A DNA stretch of 64,000 bases from UBA6054 sp963975575 (GTDB taxonomy: Bacteria; Planctomycetota; Phycisphaerae; Phycisphaerales; UBA1924): positions 1 through 64,000 of the forward strand of contig CAXBHL010000002.1 in NCBI GenBank assembly GCA_963975575.1. Direction: 5' to 3'. Positions 50,670 to 58,307 of the stretch are shown piece after piece. The number at the start of each line of letters is the position of its first letter. The first letter of the stretch is position 1. Position numbers and translations under genes: made by a program. The notes beneath the pieces are model-generated. The model saw nothing but the letters and a program-made list of their open reading frames with translations. It did not search any database and was not told where the DNA came from.

Positions 50670-51731
50670 ATGGCCCGCCTCCCCGCCGATCTCGTCGAAC
50701 GCCTCCGCCCCGCCATCGCCGGCCGATCCTGCTGCGTCACCGGCGGGGCCGGGTTCATCGGCGGCCACCTCGTCGACGCCCTCGTCTCCATGGGCGCCCG
50801 GGTCGCCGTCATCGACGACCTCTCCAACTCCGACGCGGGCCACCTCGCCGAACTGATCGACCTCGAGCCCGCCCGCGTCCGACTCGTCCACGCCAGCATC
50901 CTCGAGATCCAGGCGCTCGACGAGGCCGTGGCCGGCTGCGACCTCGTGTTCCACCTGGCCGCCCTCGGCTCGGTCCCCCGCTCGGTCGAGGACCCCACCC
51001 GCACCTGGCTGGTCAACGCCACCGGCACCATGCGCGTGCTCGAAGCGGCGCACAAGGCCGGCGTCAAGCGCGTGGTCTACTCCGCCTCCAGCAGCGCGTA
51101 CGGCGACAACCCAACGCTCCCCAAGCACGAGTCCCAGGCCACCGAGCCCATGTCGCCCTACGCCGCCGCCAAACTCGCCGGCGAATCCCTCTGCCGCGCC
51201 TGGGCCGCGTGCTACGGCATGGACACCGCCTGCCTGCGCTACTTCAACATCTTCGGCCCGCGCCAGGCCGCCGACTCGGCCTACGCCGCGGTCGTCCCCG
51301 CGTTCATCAAGGCGCTCTTCAACGGTCAGTCCCCGGTCATCTTCGGCGACGGCGGCCAGACCCGCGACTTCACCCACGTCTCCAACGCCGTGGCCGCCAA
51401 CCTGCTCGCCGCCGCGTCCGAAACCCCCGTCCACGGGCGGGTCGTCAACATCGGCGCGGGCGTGCGCACCAGCGTCAGCACGCTGGCCGGCCTGCTCGCG
51501 GTGCTGTGCGACCGCCCCGGCATCGCGCCCGACCACCAGCCCGAGCGGATCGGCGAGGTCCGCGACTCGGTCGCCGACATCGCCGCCGCCAAGGACCTGC
51601 TCGGCTACACCCCCGTCACCGACCTGCAGGACGGCCTGGCCGAGACCGTCCGCTGGTACCGCCAGCAGCTCGCGCCCGGCGGCAGCGGGGGGGGCGGGGC
51701 GAGCCGCGGGGGCGGGAGCGCCGCGCGATGA
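50670..51731 (+). CDS. NAD-dependent nucleotide-sugar epimerase/dehydratase
   Basis: This 353-residue extended SDR protein has the Rossmann motif VTGGAGFIGGHLVDAL, VIDDLSNS, the LVFHLAALGSVPRSV loop, and the catalytic pair in MSPYAAAKLAGE (Tyr and Lys) with an upstream Ser in YSASSSAYGD. RYFNIFGPRQ and GDGGQTRDFTHV complete the family pattern. Among SDRs the SVPRSVEDP loop is closest to UDP-GlcNAc/UDP-Glc 4-epimerases of the WbpP type, so it probably supplies activated sugars for surface polysaccharide. The last 16 residues are a Gly/Ala-rich extension. It is coupled to the following small ORF by an ATGA overlap. Confidence 0.9.
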   Translation: MARLPADLVERLRPAIAGRSCCVTGGAGFIGGHLVDALVSMGARVAVIDDLSNSDAGHLAELIDLEPARVRLVHASILEIQALDEAVAGCDLVFHLAALGSVPRSVEDPTRTWLVNATGTMRVLEAAHKAGVKRVVYSASSSAYGDNPTLPKHESQATEPMSPYAAAKLAGESLCRAWAACYGMDTACLRYFNIFGPRQAADSAYAAVVPAFIKALFNGQSPVIFGDGGQTRDFTHVSNAVAANLLAAASETPVHGRVVNIGAGVRTSVSTLAGLLAVLCDRPGIAPDHQPERIGEVRDSVADIAAAKDLLGYTPVTDLQDGLAETVRWYRQQLAPGGSGGGGASRGGGSAAR

Positions 51732-51931
51732 CCCCCCGCACCCTGATCGAGGGACTGCTCGGCCTGACCACCCTCGGCATCGCCACCCGATTCCGCCTCC
51801 GCGGGCCCTACTGGCAGTGGCGGATGCACACCGCGTTCCCCGACGGATCCCCCGCCGGCGGCCGGCGCGAAACCGTCCGCCTGGCCCTCGAGTACGGCGC
51901 CTGGGCCTGGCGCTGCCGACGACTGCGCTAA
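51728..51931 (+). CDS. Small conserved hypothetical protein
   Basis: This 67-residue protein has an ATG at 51728 overlapping the TGA of the epimerase gene. It is basic and rich in Arg and Trp (PYWQWRMHTAF, GAWAWRCRRLR) with a short hydrophobic stretch near the N-terminus (LIEGLLGLTTLGIA). I recall similar short proteins near planctomycete genes but no function. Coupled translation suggests a link to the epimerase. Confidence 0.65.
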   Translation: MTPRTLIEGLLGLTTLGIATRFRLRGPYWQWRMHTAFPDGSPAGGRRETVRLALEYGAWAWRCRRLR

Positions 51932-51981
51932 ATCCCGCCGGGAAACAGGCCCGGATCGCCGATTGAACCCAAGTCGGGCCT

Positions 51982-51987
51982 CATAAT
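51982..51987 (+). promoter_or_regulatory. Putative -10 box (CATAAT)
   Basis: CTCATAATGGTCCGAT lies 41 nt before ATG 52023; the trailing GGTCCGAT is shared with the sites at 2592 and 11882. Confidence 0.4.
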
Positions 51988-52022
51988 GGTCCGATACGCA
52001 CCGGGAACCACGGAGCACGCCC

Positions 52023-52331
52023 ATGACCGACCAAGACCACGCCACCTCGGGCTCGTTCGCACACGCCTTCCTCCCCGGCCTGATCCTCGGGCTGGTGATC
52101 GGTGCCGTCGCGGGCGCGTTCCTGCCCGACCTGCTCGGCGGCAACCGCATCCCCGCGCCCTCCGGCGAGGCCATCCCGGCCGCCGCTGGCGACCGCGACG
52201 CCCGCGACGAGATGCCCTCGCAGGAAGAACTGCAGGAGATGATCGACGAGGCCGTCGAGGACGCCCAGGAGGCCGATCCCGAGGTGCCCGCCGAAACGCC
52301 CCCGGCCACGCCGCCCGCCGGCTCGCCCTGA
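52023..52331 (+). CDS. Small single-pass membrane protein
   Basis: This 102-residue protein has one hydrophobic helix near the N-terminus (LPGLILGLVIGAVAGAFL) rich in small residues of the GxxxG type. An acidic, Pro-rich tail follows, containing SQEELQEMIDEAVEDAQEAD, likely helical. No family is recognised. The Gly-rich helix suggests oligomerisation in the membrane. It is followed by the uracil-DNA glycosylase gene, which has its own promoter. Confidence 0.7.
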   Translation: MTDQDHATSGSFAHAFLPGLILGLVIGAVAGAFLPDLLGGNRIPAPSGEAIPAAAGDRDARDEMPSQEELQEMIDEAVEDAQEADPEVPAETPPATPPAGSP

Positions 52332-52357
52332 TCGCGCCCGGGCACCCCGATCCCGGG

Positions 52358-52386
52358 TTGACAACCGCGTCCCGGGCGTGTTGAGT
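52358..52386 (+). promoter_or_regulatory. Sigma-70-like promoter, possibly leaderless
   Basis: A perfect -35 box TTGACA (52358-52363) is followed after 17 nt by TTGAGT (52381-52386). The ATG at 52393 begins 6 nt after the -10, so the mRNA may start at or next to the start codon. Confidence 0.5.
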
Positions 52387-52392
52387 GCCCGG

Positions 52393-53298
52393 ATGACCGA
52401 CCGCGCCCGCATCCTGCTCGCCCAGCACGCCGACACCACCCGCCTGCTGGGGGTGGACTTCATCCCCCTCGGACGCGCGCCCGAGCACGCCGCCCCCGCG
52501 ACCATGATCGAGGCCCGCCCCGACGTCCGCTTCGCGCCGGCGGCGCCGGAACCATCGAAGAGACAGCCCGAGTTCGCGCCCGCGCCCAAGCGCAGCACCG
52601 CGGCTGCCCCGAAGCCCCCCGCCCCGTCCGCCCTCCCCGCGACCGACGCCGCGGCAGTCCGCGCCTGCCACGCCGGCCTGACCGACCCGCAGGACAAGCT
52701 CGACGCGGTCCTGGCCAGGTACATCGAGGACGCCCCGCACCGCCACTTCGTCACCGCCCACACCAACATCGTCTTCGGCGAGGGCGACCCGCGGGCCCGG
52801 CTGATGTTCATCGGCGAGGCCCCGGGCGAGACCGAGGACCAGACCGGACGCCCGTTCGTGGGCCGGGCGGGACAACTGCTCGACAAGATGATCGTCGCGA
52901 TGGGTCTGTCGCGTGAGAGCGTGTACATCGCCAACGTGCTCAAGACCCGCCCGCCGAACAACGCCACGCCGACCGCGGCCGAGGCCGCCCTGTGCGCGCC
53001 GTACCTGATCGAGCAGATCCGCATCGTCGCGCCCGAGGTGATCGTGACCCTGGGCCTGCCCGCCACGCACCTGCTGCTGGAGACCACCGAGCCGATGCGG
53101 GCCGCCCGCGGGCGGTGGTGGTCATTCCCGACCAGCACGTCCGGGATGATGGCCGACCCGGATCTGCCCCCCATCCCGGTCATGCCGACCTACCACCCGG
53201 CCTACCTGCTGCGGTCCTACACCGACGAGAACCGGCGCAAGGTCTGGTCGGACCTGAAGATGGTCATGGACCGGCTCGGCGTGCCCGGCCAGGCCTGA
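52393..53298 (+). CDS. Family 4-like uracil-DNA glycosylase
   Basis: This 301-residue protein has a Pro/Ala-rich N-terminal region (about 30-85) without predicted structure, then a UDG domain. Motif 1 is FIGEAPGETEDQTGRPFVGR, followed by AGQLLDKM, NVLKTRPPNN and the final motif TYHPAYLLR. These fit family 4 enzymes, which excise uracil from DNA. Family 4 members normally bind a 4Fe-4S cluster through four Cys. Here the N-terminal CxxC is missing and KCRPP reads KTRPP, leaving only isolated Cys residues (RACHAGL, ALCAPYL), so the cluster is probably absent. ATG 52393 is chosen from the promoter spacing. Confidence 0.88.
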   Translation: MTDRARILLAQHADTTRLLGVDFIPLGRAPEHAAPATMIEARPDVRFAPAAPEPSKRQPEFAPAPKRSTAAAPKPPAPSALPATDAAAVRACHAGLTDPQDKLDAVLARYIEDAPHRHFVTAHTNIVFGEGDPRARLMFIGEAPGETEDQTGRPFVGRAGQLLDKMIVAMGLSRESVYIANVLKTRPPNNATPTAAEAALCAPYLIEQIRIVAPEVIVTLGLPATHLLLETTEPMRAARGRWWSFPTSTSGMMADPDLPPIPVMPTYHPAYLLRSYTDENRRKVWSDLKMVMDRLGVPGQA

Positions 53299-53622
53299 GA
53301 TCCGGCGGCGGGCCCCCGCGGTGTTCCGGTATGGGGATTTTTCCAAAAATCGAACGGAAGTGGAACGGTCCCGCTGCACCGGCGGAACCGCACGGCCGAA
53401 TGCCCGTATGAGAGGGTGTCCATTCGCGCGGGGCTTCAGTCCCACCTCCGGCTCGCCGGCCGCACCGGACAACACCAACCCGACCCCCACGAGACTCGGC
53501 GCTCGACCTTTGTGTTGGGCGCCGGGTTTATTTTTGGCGCCGCCCGGCACCGGGCATCGGGCAACAAACAACCCCGCGACGGCGCGGGGTTTGATCGGTT
53601 CGTTCGTTCCCGGTGCGACCGT
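53299..53622 (+). other. Intergenic region with repeats between convergent genes
   Basis: This 324-bp gap has no supported gene. It contains an AT-rich motif GGGGATTTTTCC (about 53335) that resembles, in inverse orientation, the patch near 26000. A GGGGCTTCAGTCCC segment (about 53430) is a possible degenerate relative of the palindromic repeats at 691 and 9776. A strong hairpin lies at 53570. Confidence 0.5.
53570..53592. terminator. Bidirectional hairpin terminator
   Basis: AACCCCGCG and CGCGGGGTT with loop ACGG; T-rich on the + side (TTTGATC) and T-rich on the minus side (GTTTGTT). It lies between the convergent UDG and CusF-like genes. Confidence 0.75.
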
Positions 53623-54195
53623 TCAGGGGTGATCGTGGCCGGTGTGGTCTTCGGCGGCGTCCGGGGCGTCCGTGTGGTCGCCCGCGCCGTCGTGGTCGTG
53701 GCCGCTGTGGTCGTCTGGCATCGCCGGGTCGGTGGGCTTATTGGAGAAATCGATCTCGGTGTCGGGATCGATGATCTCGAACGCGGTGATCTCCCAGACG
53801 CGGTCGCCGCCCCAGTGCACCGCGAAGTCGAAGCGGACCTTGTCGCCGATCTTCAAGGGCGAGATATCCAGGCCCTCGGCGACGGGGAACGGCATGACCA
53901 TGGACTTCATGCCCGCCACGCCGTCGGCGGTCATGTTGACCTGTCCGTCTTTGGTCTTGAAGGTGGGGATGTGCTCGTGGTGGATGCGCAGCTCGGACGC
54001 GGGGTTGCCCTCGACGGGCAGGCTGGCGATCACGCCGAGCACGCCCTCGTAGAGGTCGTCACGCACCACCTTCGGGGGCGCGGTGTTGTCGCCGGCCGAA
54101 GATGATGCCCGGTCCGCGCCCTTGTCGCAGGCCGACAGCGACAGCATCGCAAAGGGTGCGAGCACCACAGACGCGATCAACGCGGCACCGCGCAA
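53623..54195 (-). CDS. CusF-like lipoprotein, His-rich C-terminus
   Basis: This 190-residue protein has a lipobox LSLSACDKG, which places it in the envelope as a lipoprotein. The middle (about 50-140) resembles the CusF/copper-binding domain that often accompanies Sco1: GVLGVIASLP, ASELRIHHEHIP, GMKSMVMPFPV, then KIGDKVRFDFAV and VWEITAFEI. The C-terminal 40 residues are rich in His and Asp (DDHSGHDHD, DHTGHDHP), a probable metal-binding tail. The likely role is periplasmic copper handling. It follows the small gene 54199-54516 by 3 bp and ends at a bidirectional hairpin. Confidence 0.8.
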   Translation of the reverse strand: MRGAALIASVVLAPFAMLSLSACDKGADRASSSAGDNTAPPKVVRDDLYEGVLGVIASLPVEGNPASELRIHHEHIPTFKTKDGQVNMTADGVAGMKSMVMPFPVAEGLDISPLKIGDKVRFDFAVHWGGDRVWEITAFEIIDPDTEIDFSNKPTDPAMPDDHSGHDHDGAGDHTDAPDAAEDHTGHDHP

Positions 54196-54198
54196 GGC

Positions 54199-54516
54199 TC
54201 AGGCCTTCTCGAGCTTGAGGTACTGCGAGACCGACGCGAGGTCGGGGGCGATGTCGTGGGTGAACGGCATCGTCCAGGAGCTGCCTTGCTCGCAGCGGGC
54301 CACGCGGGCGGCCTTCTCGCGCGAGTACCACAGGCGGTTGCCGCGGATGTAGGAGTGCATGCGCCGGCGACGCAGCGACTGCGCACGCGACAGGTTGCGC
54401 TTGATGTCCGGGTCGCGGCGCATCAGGCGGGTGATGGTGTCGATGGCGCCCTTGTTGTTGGGAACGCGCTCGACGGTGCAGTTGACGGTCTCACCGGCGG
54501 ACAGGGTGTCGATCAT
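54199..54516 (-). CDS. Conserved hypothetical small protein
   Basis: This 105-residue basic protein has no signal peptide or membrane segment. It contains DTLSAGETVNCTVERVP, DTITRLMRRDPDIKRNL and RRRRMHSYIRGNRLWYSREK. The last motif suggests nucleic-acid binding, but I do not recognise the family. A good ribosome binding site (CAGGAGTGG on the minus strand) precedes ATG 54516. It is the first gene of a two-gene unit with the CusF-like lipoprotein and is divergent from the MEMO1-family gene at 54679. Confidence 0.7.
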   Translation of the reverse strand: MIDTLSAGETVNCTVERVPNNKGAIDTITRLMRRDPDIKRNLSRAQSLRRRRMHSYIRGNRLWYSREKAARVARCEQGSSWTMPFTHDIAPDLASVSQYLKLEKA

Positions 54517-54678
54517 GGCCCACTCCTGGCCCGCGCCGAACGCGGGCCGAATCGCAAAGGTCTACTGGTCAATCCCGGAACGCGGCGGCCACCCAGCCGG
54601 ACGGATCGGGCCCAAAGTCTACGCCGCCCAAAGAACGGGTCCACCGGAACACCTAGAGTTGATGCCACGGAGGACCCC

Positions 54679-56061
54679 ATGACCGATTCAACGCCCGGCC
54701 AGAACCCGAATCCGCCCCAGGCGCCCACCTTCGACGGTTCGGCCCCCAACCAGAACAAGCCCAAGCTCCGCAAGCTGCGGGGTTTCCCCTTCCCGGTCAA
54801 GAGCCCCGACGGCCAGCAGCACACCATGCTGGGCTTGGCCGACGCCCAGCAGATCTCCGAGAAGATGGTCGTCACCCAGCCCGCCTTCCAGGCCGTGCTC
54901 CCGCTGATGGACGGCAGCCGCGACATCGACCAGATCGTCGCCGAATGCGGCCGGGGCCTGCAGCGCCCCATGCTCGAGCAGTTCGTCGCCCAGCTCGACG
55001 ACGCCGGCCTGATCTTCGGCCCCAAGCACGAGGCCCTCGTGGCCGAGTTGCGGGCCAACTTCGACAAGACCGACCATCTCCCGCCGGGATCCACCGCTCA
55101 GGTGGCGGATCTGCTTGTCATGCAGGAGGTTGGGCAGGAAGCCACCGACGAGCAGAAGGCCGAACTGGGCCCGCAGAAGCTCCGCGAGATGCTGGACAAG
55201 TGGATCGACGCCGCCCTCAAGGACGTCGAGGCACCGGCGTTCGACGCGCTGCCCAAGGCCGTGGTCGCGCCCCACCTGGACTACCCCCGCGGGTGGTACA
55301 ACTACGCCCAGGTCTACGGGCGGATGCGCGTCACCAACCGCCCGGACCGCGTGGTGGTGCTGGGCACCAACCACTTCGGGCAGGCCACGGGCGTGTGCGG
55401 CTGCGACAAGGGCTTCGCCTCGCCCCTGGGCGTGTGCCAGGCCGACACCGAACTGATCGAAAAACTCCGCTCCAAGCTGGGGTCTTCGTCCGAGTCCCTG
55501 TTCCAGAACCGCTACGACCACGAGAACGAACACTCGGTCGAGCTGCACATCCCCTGGATCCAGCACGTGCTCGGGGCCGACGAGTCCGGGGCCTACCCCA
55601 AGATCTTCGCCGCCCTGATCCACGACCCCATCGTCAACAACGGGGAGTCCTACGACGGCAACGGGCTGGACCTGGAACCTTTTATACAGGCGCTCAAGGC
55701 GACGCTCGATGAGCTGGGCGGAACCACCCTGGTGATCTCCTCGGCCGACCTGTCGCACGTGGGCCCGGCCTTCGGGGACCAGCAGACCCTGGACGGCGAG
55801 GAGGGCCCCGGCGCCGAGTTCCGGGCCAAGGTCGCCACCCATGACAAGGAGATGCTGCAGATGCTGGTCGAGAAGCGGGGCGAGGACCTCGTCGGCTCGA
55901 TGGCCTGGCAGCAGAACCCCACGCGGTGGTGCTCGATCGGCAACATGATCGCCACGATGCGGGTGGTGGACCCCGAACGGGTGGAACTGCTGAACTACGC
56001 GGCGGCGATGGACCCGCAGGGGACCACGTTCGTCTCGTCGGCCGCGTTGGCCATGTACTAA
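54679..56061 (+). CDS. MEMO1-family (AmmeMemoRadiSam B-type) protein with N-terminal extension
   Basis: This 460-residue protein starts at ATG 54679 after GGAGGACC. The C-terminal 270 residues are a MEMO1/AmmeMemoRadiSam B domain: VVAPHLDYPRGW, VVVLGTNHFGQ, DHENEHSVELHIPW, VISSADLSHVGPAFG and a final SSAALAMY, with the His/Cys site residues in place. The first 150 residues are extra. A Pro-rich start is followed by a helical segment with LPLMDGSRDIDQIVAEC and LDDAGLIFGP, typical of PqqD-like winged-helix domains. The radical SAM and AMMECR1 partners that normally accompany this family are not in the neighbourhood. Function of the family is unsettled. Confidence 0.87.
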   Translation: MTDSTPGQNPNPPQAPTFDGSAPNQNKPKLRKLRGFPFPVKSPDGQQHTMLGLADAQQISEKMVVTQPAFQAVLPLMDGSRDIDQIVAECGRGLQRPMLEQFVAQLDDAGLIFGPKHEALVAELRANFDKTDHLPPGSTAQVADLLVMQEVGQEATDEQKAELGPQKLREMLDKWIDAALKDVEAPAFDALPKAVVAPHLDYPRGWYNYAQVYGRMRVTNRPDRVVVLGTNHFGQATGVCGCDKGFASPLGVCQADTELIEKLRSKLGSSSESLFQNRYDHENEHSVELHIPWIQHVLGADESGAYPKIFAALIHDPIVNNGESYDGNGLDLEPFIQALKATLDELGGTTLVISSADLSHVGPAFGDQQTLDGEEGPGAEFRAKVATHDKEMLQMLVEKRGEDLVGSMAWQQNPTRWCSIGNMIATMRVVDPERVELLNYAAAMDPQGTTFVSSAALAMY

Positions 56062-56174
56062 GGCTCGGGCGGCGCCCGGATGCGTCGGGGTCGCTTCGTC
56101 ACGGGACTGTCACAGCCCGGGGCGTGGTCGGAACCCGGCGGCGCGGGGGTCGTACCGTTGGCGTCGGTTTCGTG

Positions 56175-56180
56175 TACGAT
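56175..56180 (+). promoter_or_regulatory. Putative -10 box (TACGAT) of the pilM-led operon
   Basis: TCGTGTACGATCGTCC lies 111 nt before ATG 56286. It is the same core as at 30103. Confidence 0.4.
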
Positions 56181-56285
56181 CGTCCGCCCCGTTCGGGCGT
56201 CGGCCGCCGGGCAACGCCGGCGGCACGGAACGGGCGTGGGCGTCGGGCCCGTGCGTGCGGCCCGCGGAAATGCGAAGGAGTGTTC

Positions 56286-58307
56286 ATGGGCGCGTCGAAC
56301 GAATGCTGGGGGATCGAGATGGGTTTCGGGGCGATCAAGGCCCTGAAGCTGCAGCAGGACGGCGACGAGCTCAAGGTGCTCGACTACGCGGTCATCAACC
56401 ACGCCAAGGTGCTGTCCACGCCGGACCTGGACCAGGACGACGCGATGCGCGTCGCGCTGGGCACGCTGGCGAGCACCAAGGACCTCAGCGGGGCGCGGAT
56501 CTCGATCTCGCTGCCGGGGCACCAGAGCTTCGCGCGGTTCGCCAAGCTCCCGCCGGTGGACCCCAAGAAGGTCGGCGACATCGTCAAGTTCGAGGCGGTC
56601 CAGCAGATCCCCTTCCCGCTGGAAGAGGTCGAGTGGGACTACCAGACGTTCGTCTCGCCCGACTCGCCCGACGTCGAGGTGGGCATCTTCGCGGTGACGC
56701 GCGACCGGATCAACAGCCGCCTGTCGATGCTGGCCGACGTGGGCCTGACGCCGGACTGGGCGACGATCTCGCCCGTGGCCGCGTACAACGCGATGGCCGT
56801 GGACCTGGGGTTCACCGAGGACAGCCCCGGCACGATCATCCTGGACATCGGCACGGTGGCGACGGACATCATCATCGCCGAGGCCGGGCGCGTCTGGGTG
56901 CGGACCTTCCCCATCGGCGGGCACCAGTTCACCGAGGCGCTGGTCAACGCGTTCAAGCTCAGCTACACCAAGGCCGAGAAACTCAAGCGCGAGGCCGAGC
57001 AGACCAAGCACGCCCGCCACGTGTTCCAGGCGATGCGCCCGATCTTCGGCGACCTCGCCCAGGAGATCCAGCGGTCCATCGGCTTCTACCAGTCCGTCCA
57101 CCCCGACGCGGACCTCAAGCGGCTCGTCGGCCTGGGCAGCACCTTCAAGCTGCCGGGCCTGCGCAAGTACCTCAAGCAGCAGCTCCAGCTCGACGTGTAC
57201 CGCATCGAGCAGTTCAAGAAGCTCTCGCTCGACGGGCCGCAGGCCGGCGAGTTCCAGGCGGCCTCGCTGAACCTGACCACCGCCTACGGCTGCGCGATCC
57301 AGGCGCTGGGCGTGGCCCCGCTGCGGGCCAACCTGATGCCGGTCACCGTGCTGCGCGACGCGATGTGGAAGCGCAAGGTGCCGTACTTCGCCGCGGCGGC
57401 CGGCCTGGCCGCGGCCGCGGCCGGCGTGATGTTCATCCGCCCGCTCGTCGATTCCTCCGCCTTCCAGGGCGCCGAGAAGCCGCCCATCCTCCAGTCCGTG
57501 GTCCGCGAGGCCCGCACCCTCGCCTCCGAGGCCGAGCAGGCGCGGGTCACCTCGGGCGCCGAGCCGGACCTGCGCGCGGCCCGGATCGTCTCGCTGCTCG
57601 ACGGGCGCGGGCTGTACACGAGCGTGCTCGAGGACACCGCCCGCATCGTCTCGCTGACCAACGCGGCCGCGACCGCCGCGGCCACGGGCGATCAGCGTCT
57701 GTCCGATATGCTCGCGGGCGGCCCCGCGATCGAGCTGGTCGCCATGGACACGACCTTCGTGCCCGCCTCCGGCGGCATGGCCGCGGCCGACACGGGCATG
57801 GGCTCGGACCCGTACGGCGGTGATCCCAGGAGCGGCCTGGTCAACCCCGGCGGCATGGCCACCCCGGCCCCCGCGCAGACCGCCCCGCCCTCCGTCCGCG
57901 GCAAGGCCCACGTCCGCGTCACCAGCACGTACCGCGTCGCCGCGCCCAACCTCGAGCGGTTCATGCTCGAGGTGGTCGAGCCGGTCCTCAAGGACCAGGT
58001 CGCCGGCGACCGGGGCCCGTACACCATCGTCTTCGGCCAGGTCCCATGGTCGGCCGGCATGAACACCGACCCGAGCGGCATGGGCGGCATGGGCAACCCG
58101 GGCGGTCGCAACCCGACGTATCAGGACCCCCGCGGCGGTCGCCCCGGCGGGTACCAGCCCGGCTATCAGCAGCCCGGCGCCACCGGCGGCGACCCCAGGC
58201 AGCTGGCCCCGCTCCCGGCGCCGCCCAACGAGCGGCCCGGGTTGCAGACCGTGACGATCACCTGGTACGCCGTGCTCAACCAGAACACCGACGGAGGTGA
58301 CGCGTGA
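56286..58307 (+). CDS. pilM: Type IV pilus assembly PilM-like ATPase with C-terminal extension
   Basis: This protein has 673 residues from ATG 56286 (GAAGGAG ribosome binding site). The first 370 residues are a PilM/FtsA-like actin fold: WGIEMGFGAIKALKL, ISISLPGHQSFARFAKLPPV, ILDIGTVATDIIIAE (phosphate loop), FPIGGHQFTEAL, and RLVGLGSTFKLPGLRKYL. A membrane helix follows (about 365-385; YFAAAAGLAAAAAGVMF), then an extracytoplasmic region that resembles the PilN/PilO part of the system, with Gly/Met/Pro low-complexity stretches (GMGGMGNPGG). It may therefore combine PilM and a PilN-like segment in one chain. It overlaps the next gene by 4 bp and begins a three-gene operon with two membrane proteins. 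Confidence 0.85.
   Translation: MGASNECWGIEMGFGAIKALKLQQDGDELKVLDYAVINHAKVLSTPDLDQDDAMRVALGTLASTKDLSGARISISLPGHQSFARFAKLPPVDPKKVGDIVKFEAVQQIPFPLEEVEWDYQTFVSPDSPDVEVGIFAVTRDRINSRLSMLADVGLTPDWATISPVAAYNAMAVDLGFTEDSPGTIILDIGTVATDIIIAEAGRVWVRTFPIGGHQFTEALVNAFKLSYTKAEKLKREAEQTKHARHVFQAMRPIFGDLAQEIQRSIGFYQSVHPDADLKRLVGLGSTFKLPGLRKYLKQQLQLDVYRIEQFKKLSLDGPQAGEFQAASLNLTTAYGCAIQALGVAPLRANLMPVTVLRDAMWKRKVPYFAAAAGLAAAAAGVMFIRPLVDSSAFQGAEKPPILQSVVREARTLASEAEQARVTSGAEPDLRAARIVSLLDGRGLYTSVLEDTARIVSLTNAAATAAATGDQRLSDMLAGGPAIELVAMDTTFVPASGGMAAADTGMGSDPYGGDPRSGLVNPGGMATPAPAQTAPPSVRGKAHVRVTSTYRVAAPNLERFMLEVVEPVLKDQVAGDRGPYTIVFGQVPWSAGMNTDPSGMGGMGNPGGRNPTYQDPRGGRPGGYQPGYQQPGATGGDPRQLAPLPAPPNERPGLQTVTITWYAVLNQNTDGGDA

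Noticed and set aside
58304..58307. Possible frameshift between pilM and the next gene
   Set aside because: The second frame begins with GTG overlapping the stop, encodes a proper N-terminal membrane helix and is preceded by GGAGGTGA; it is an ordinary coupled start.
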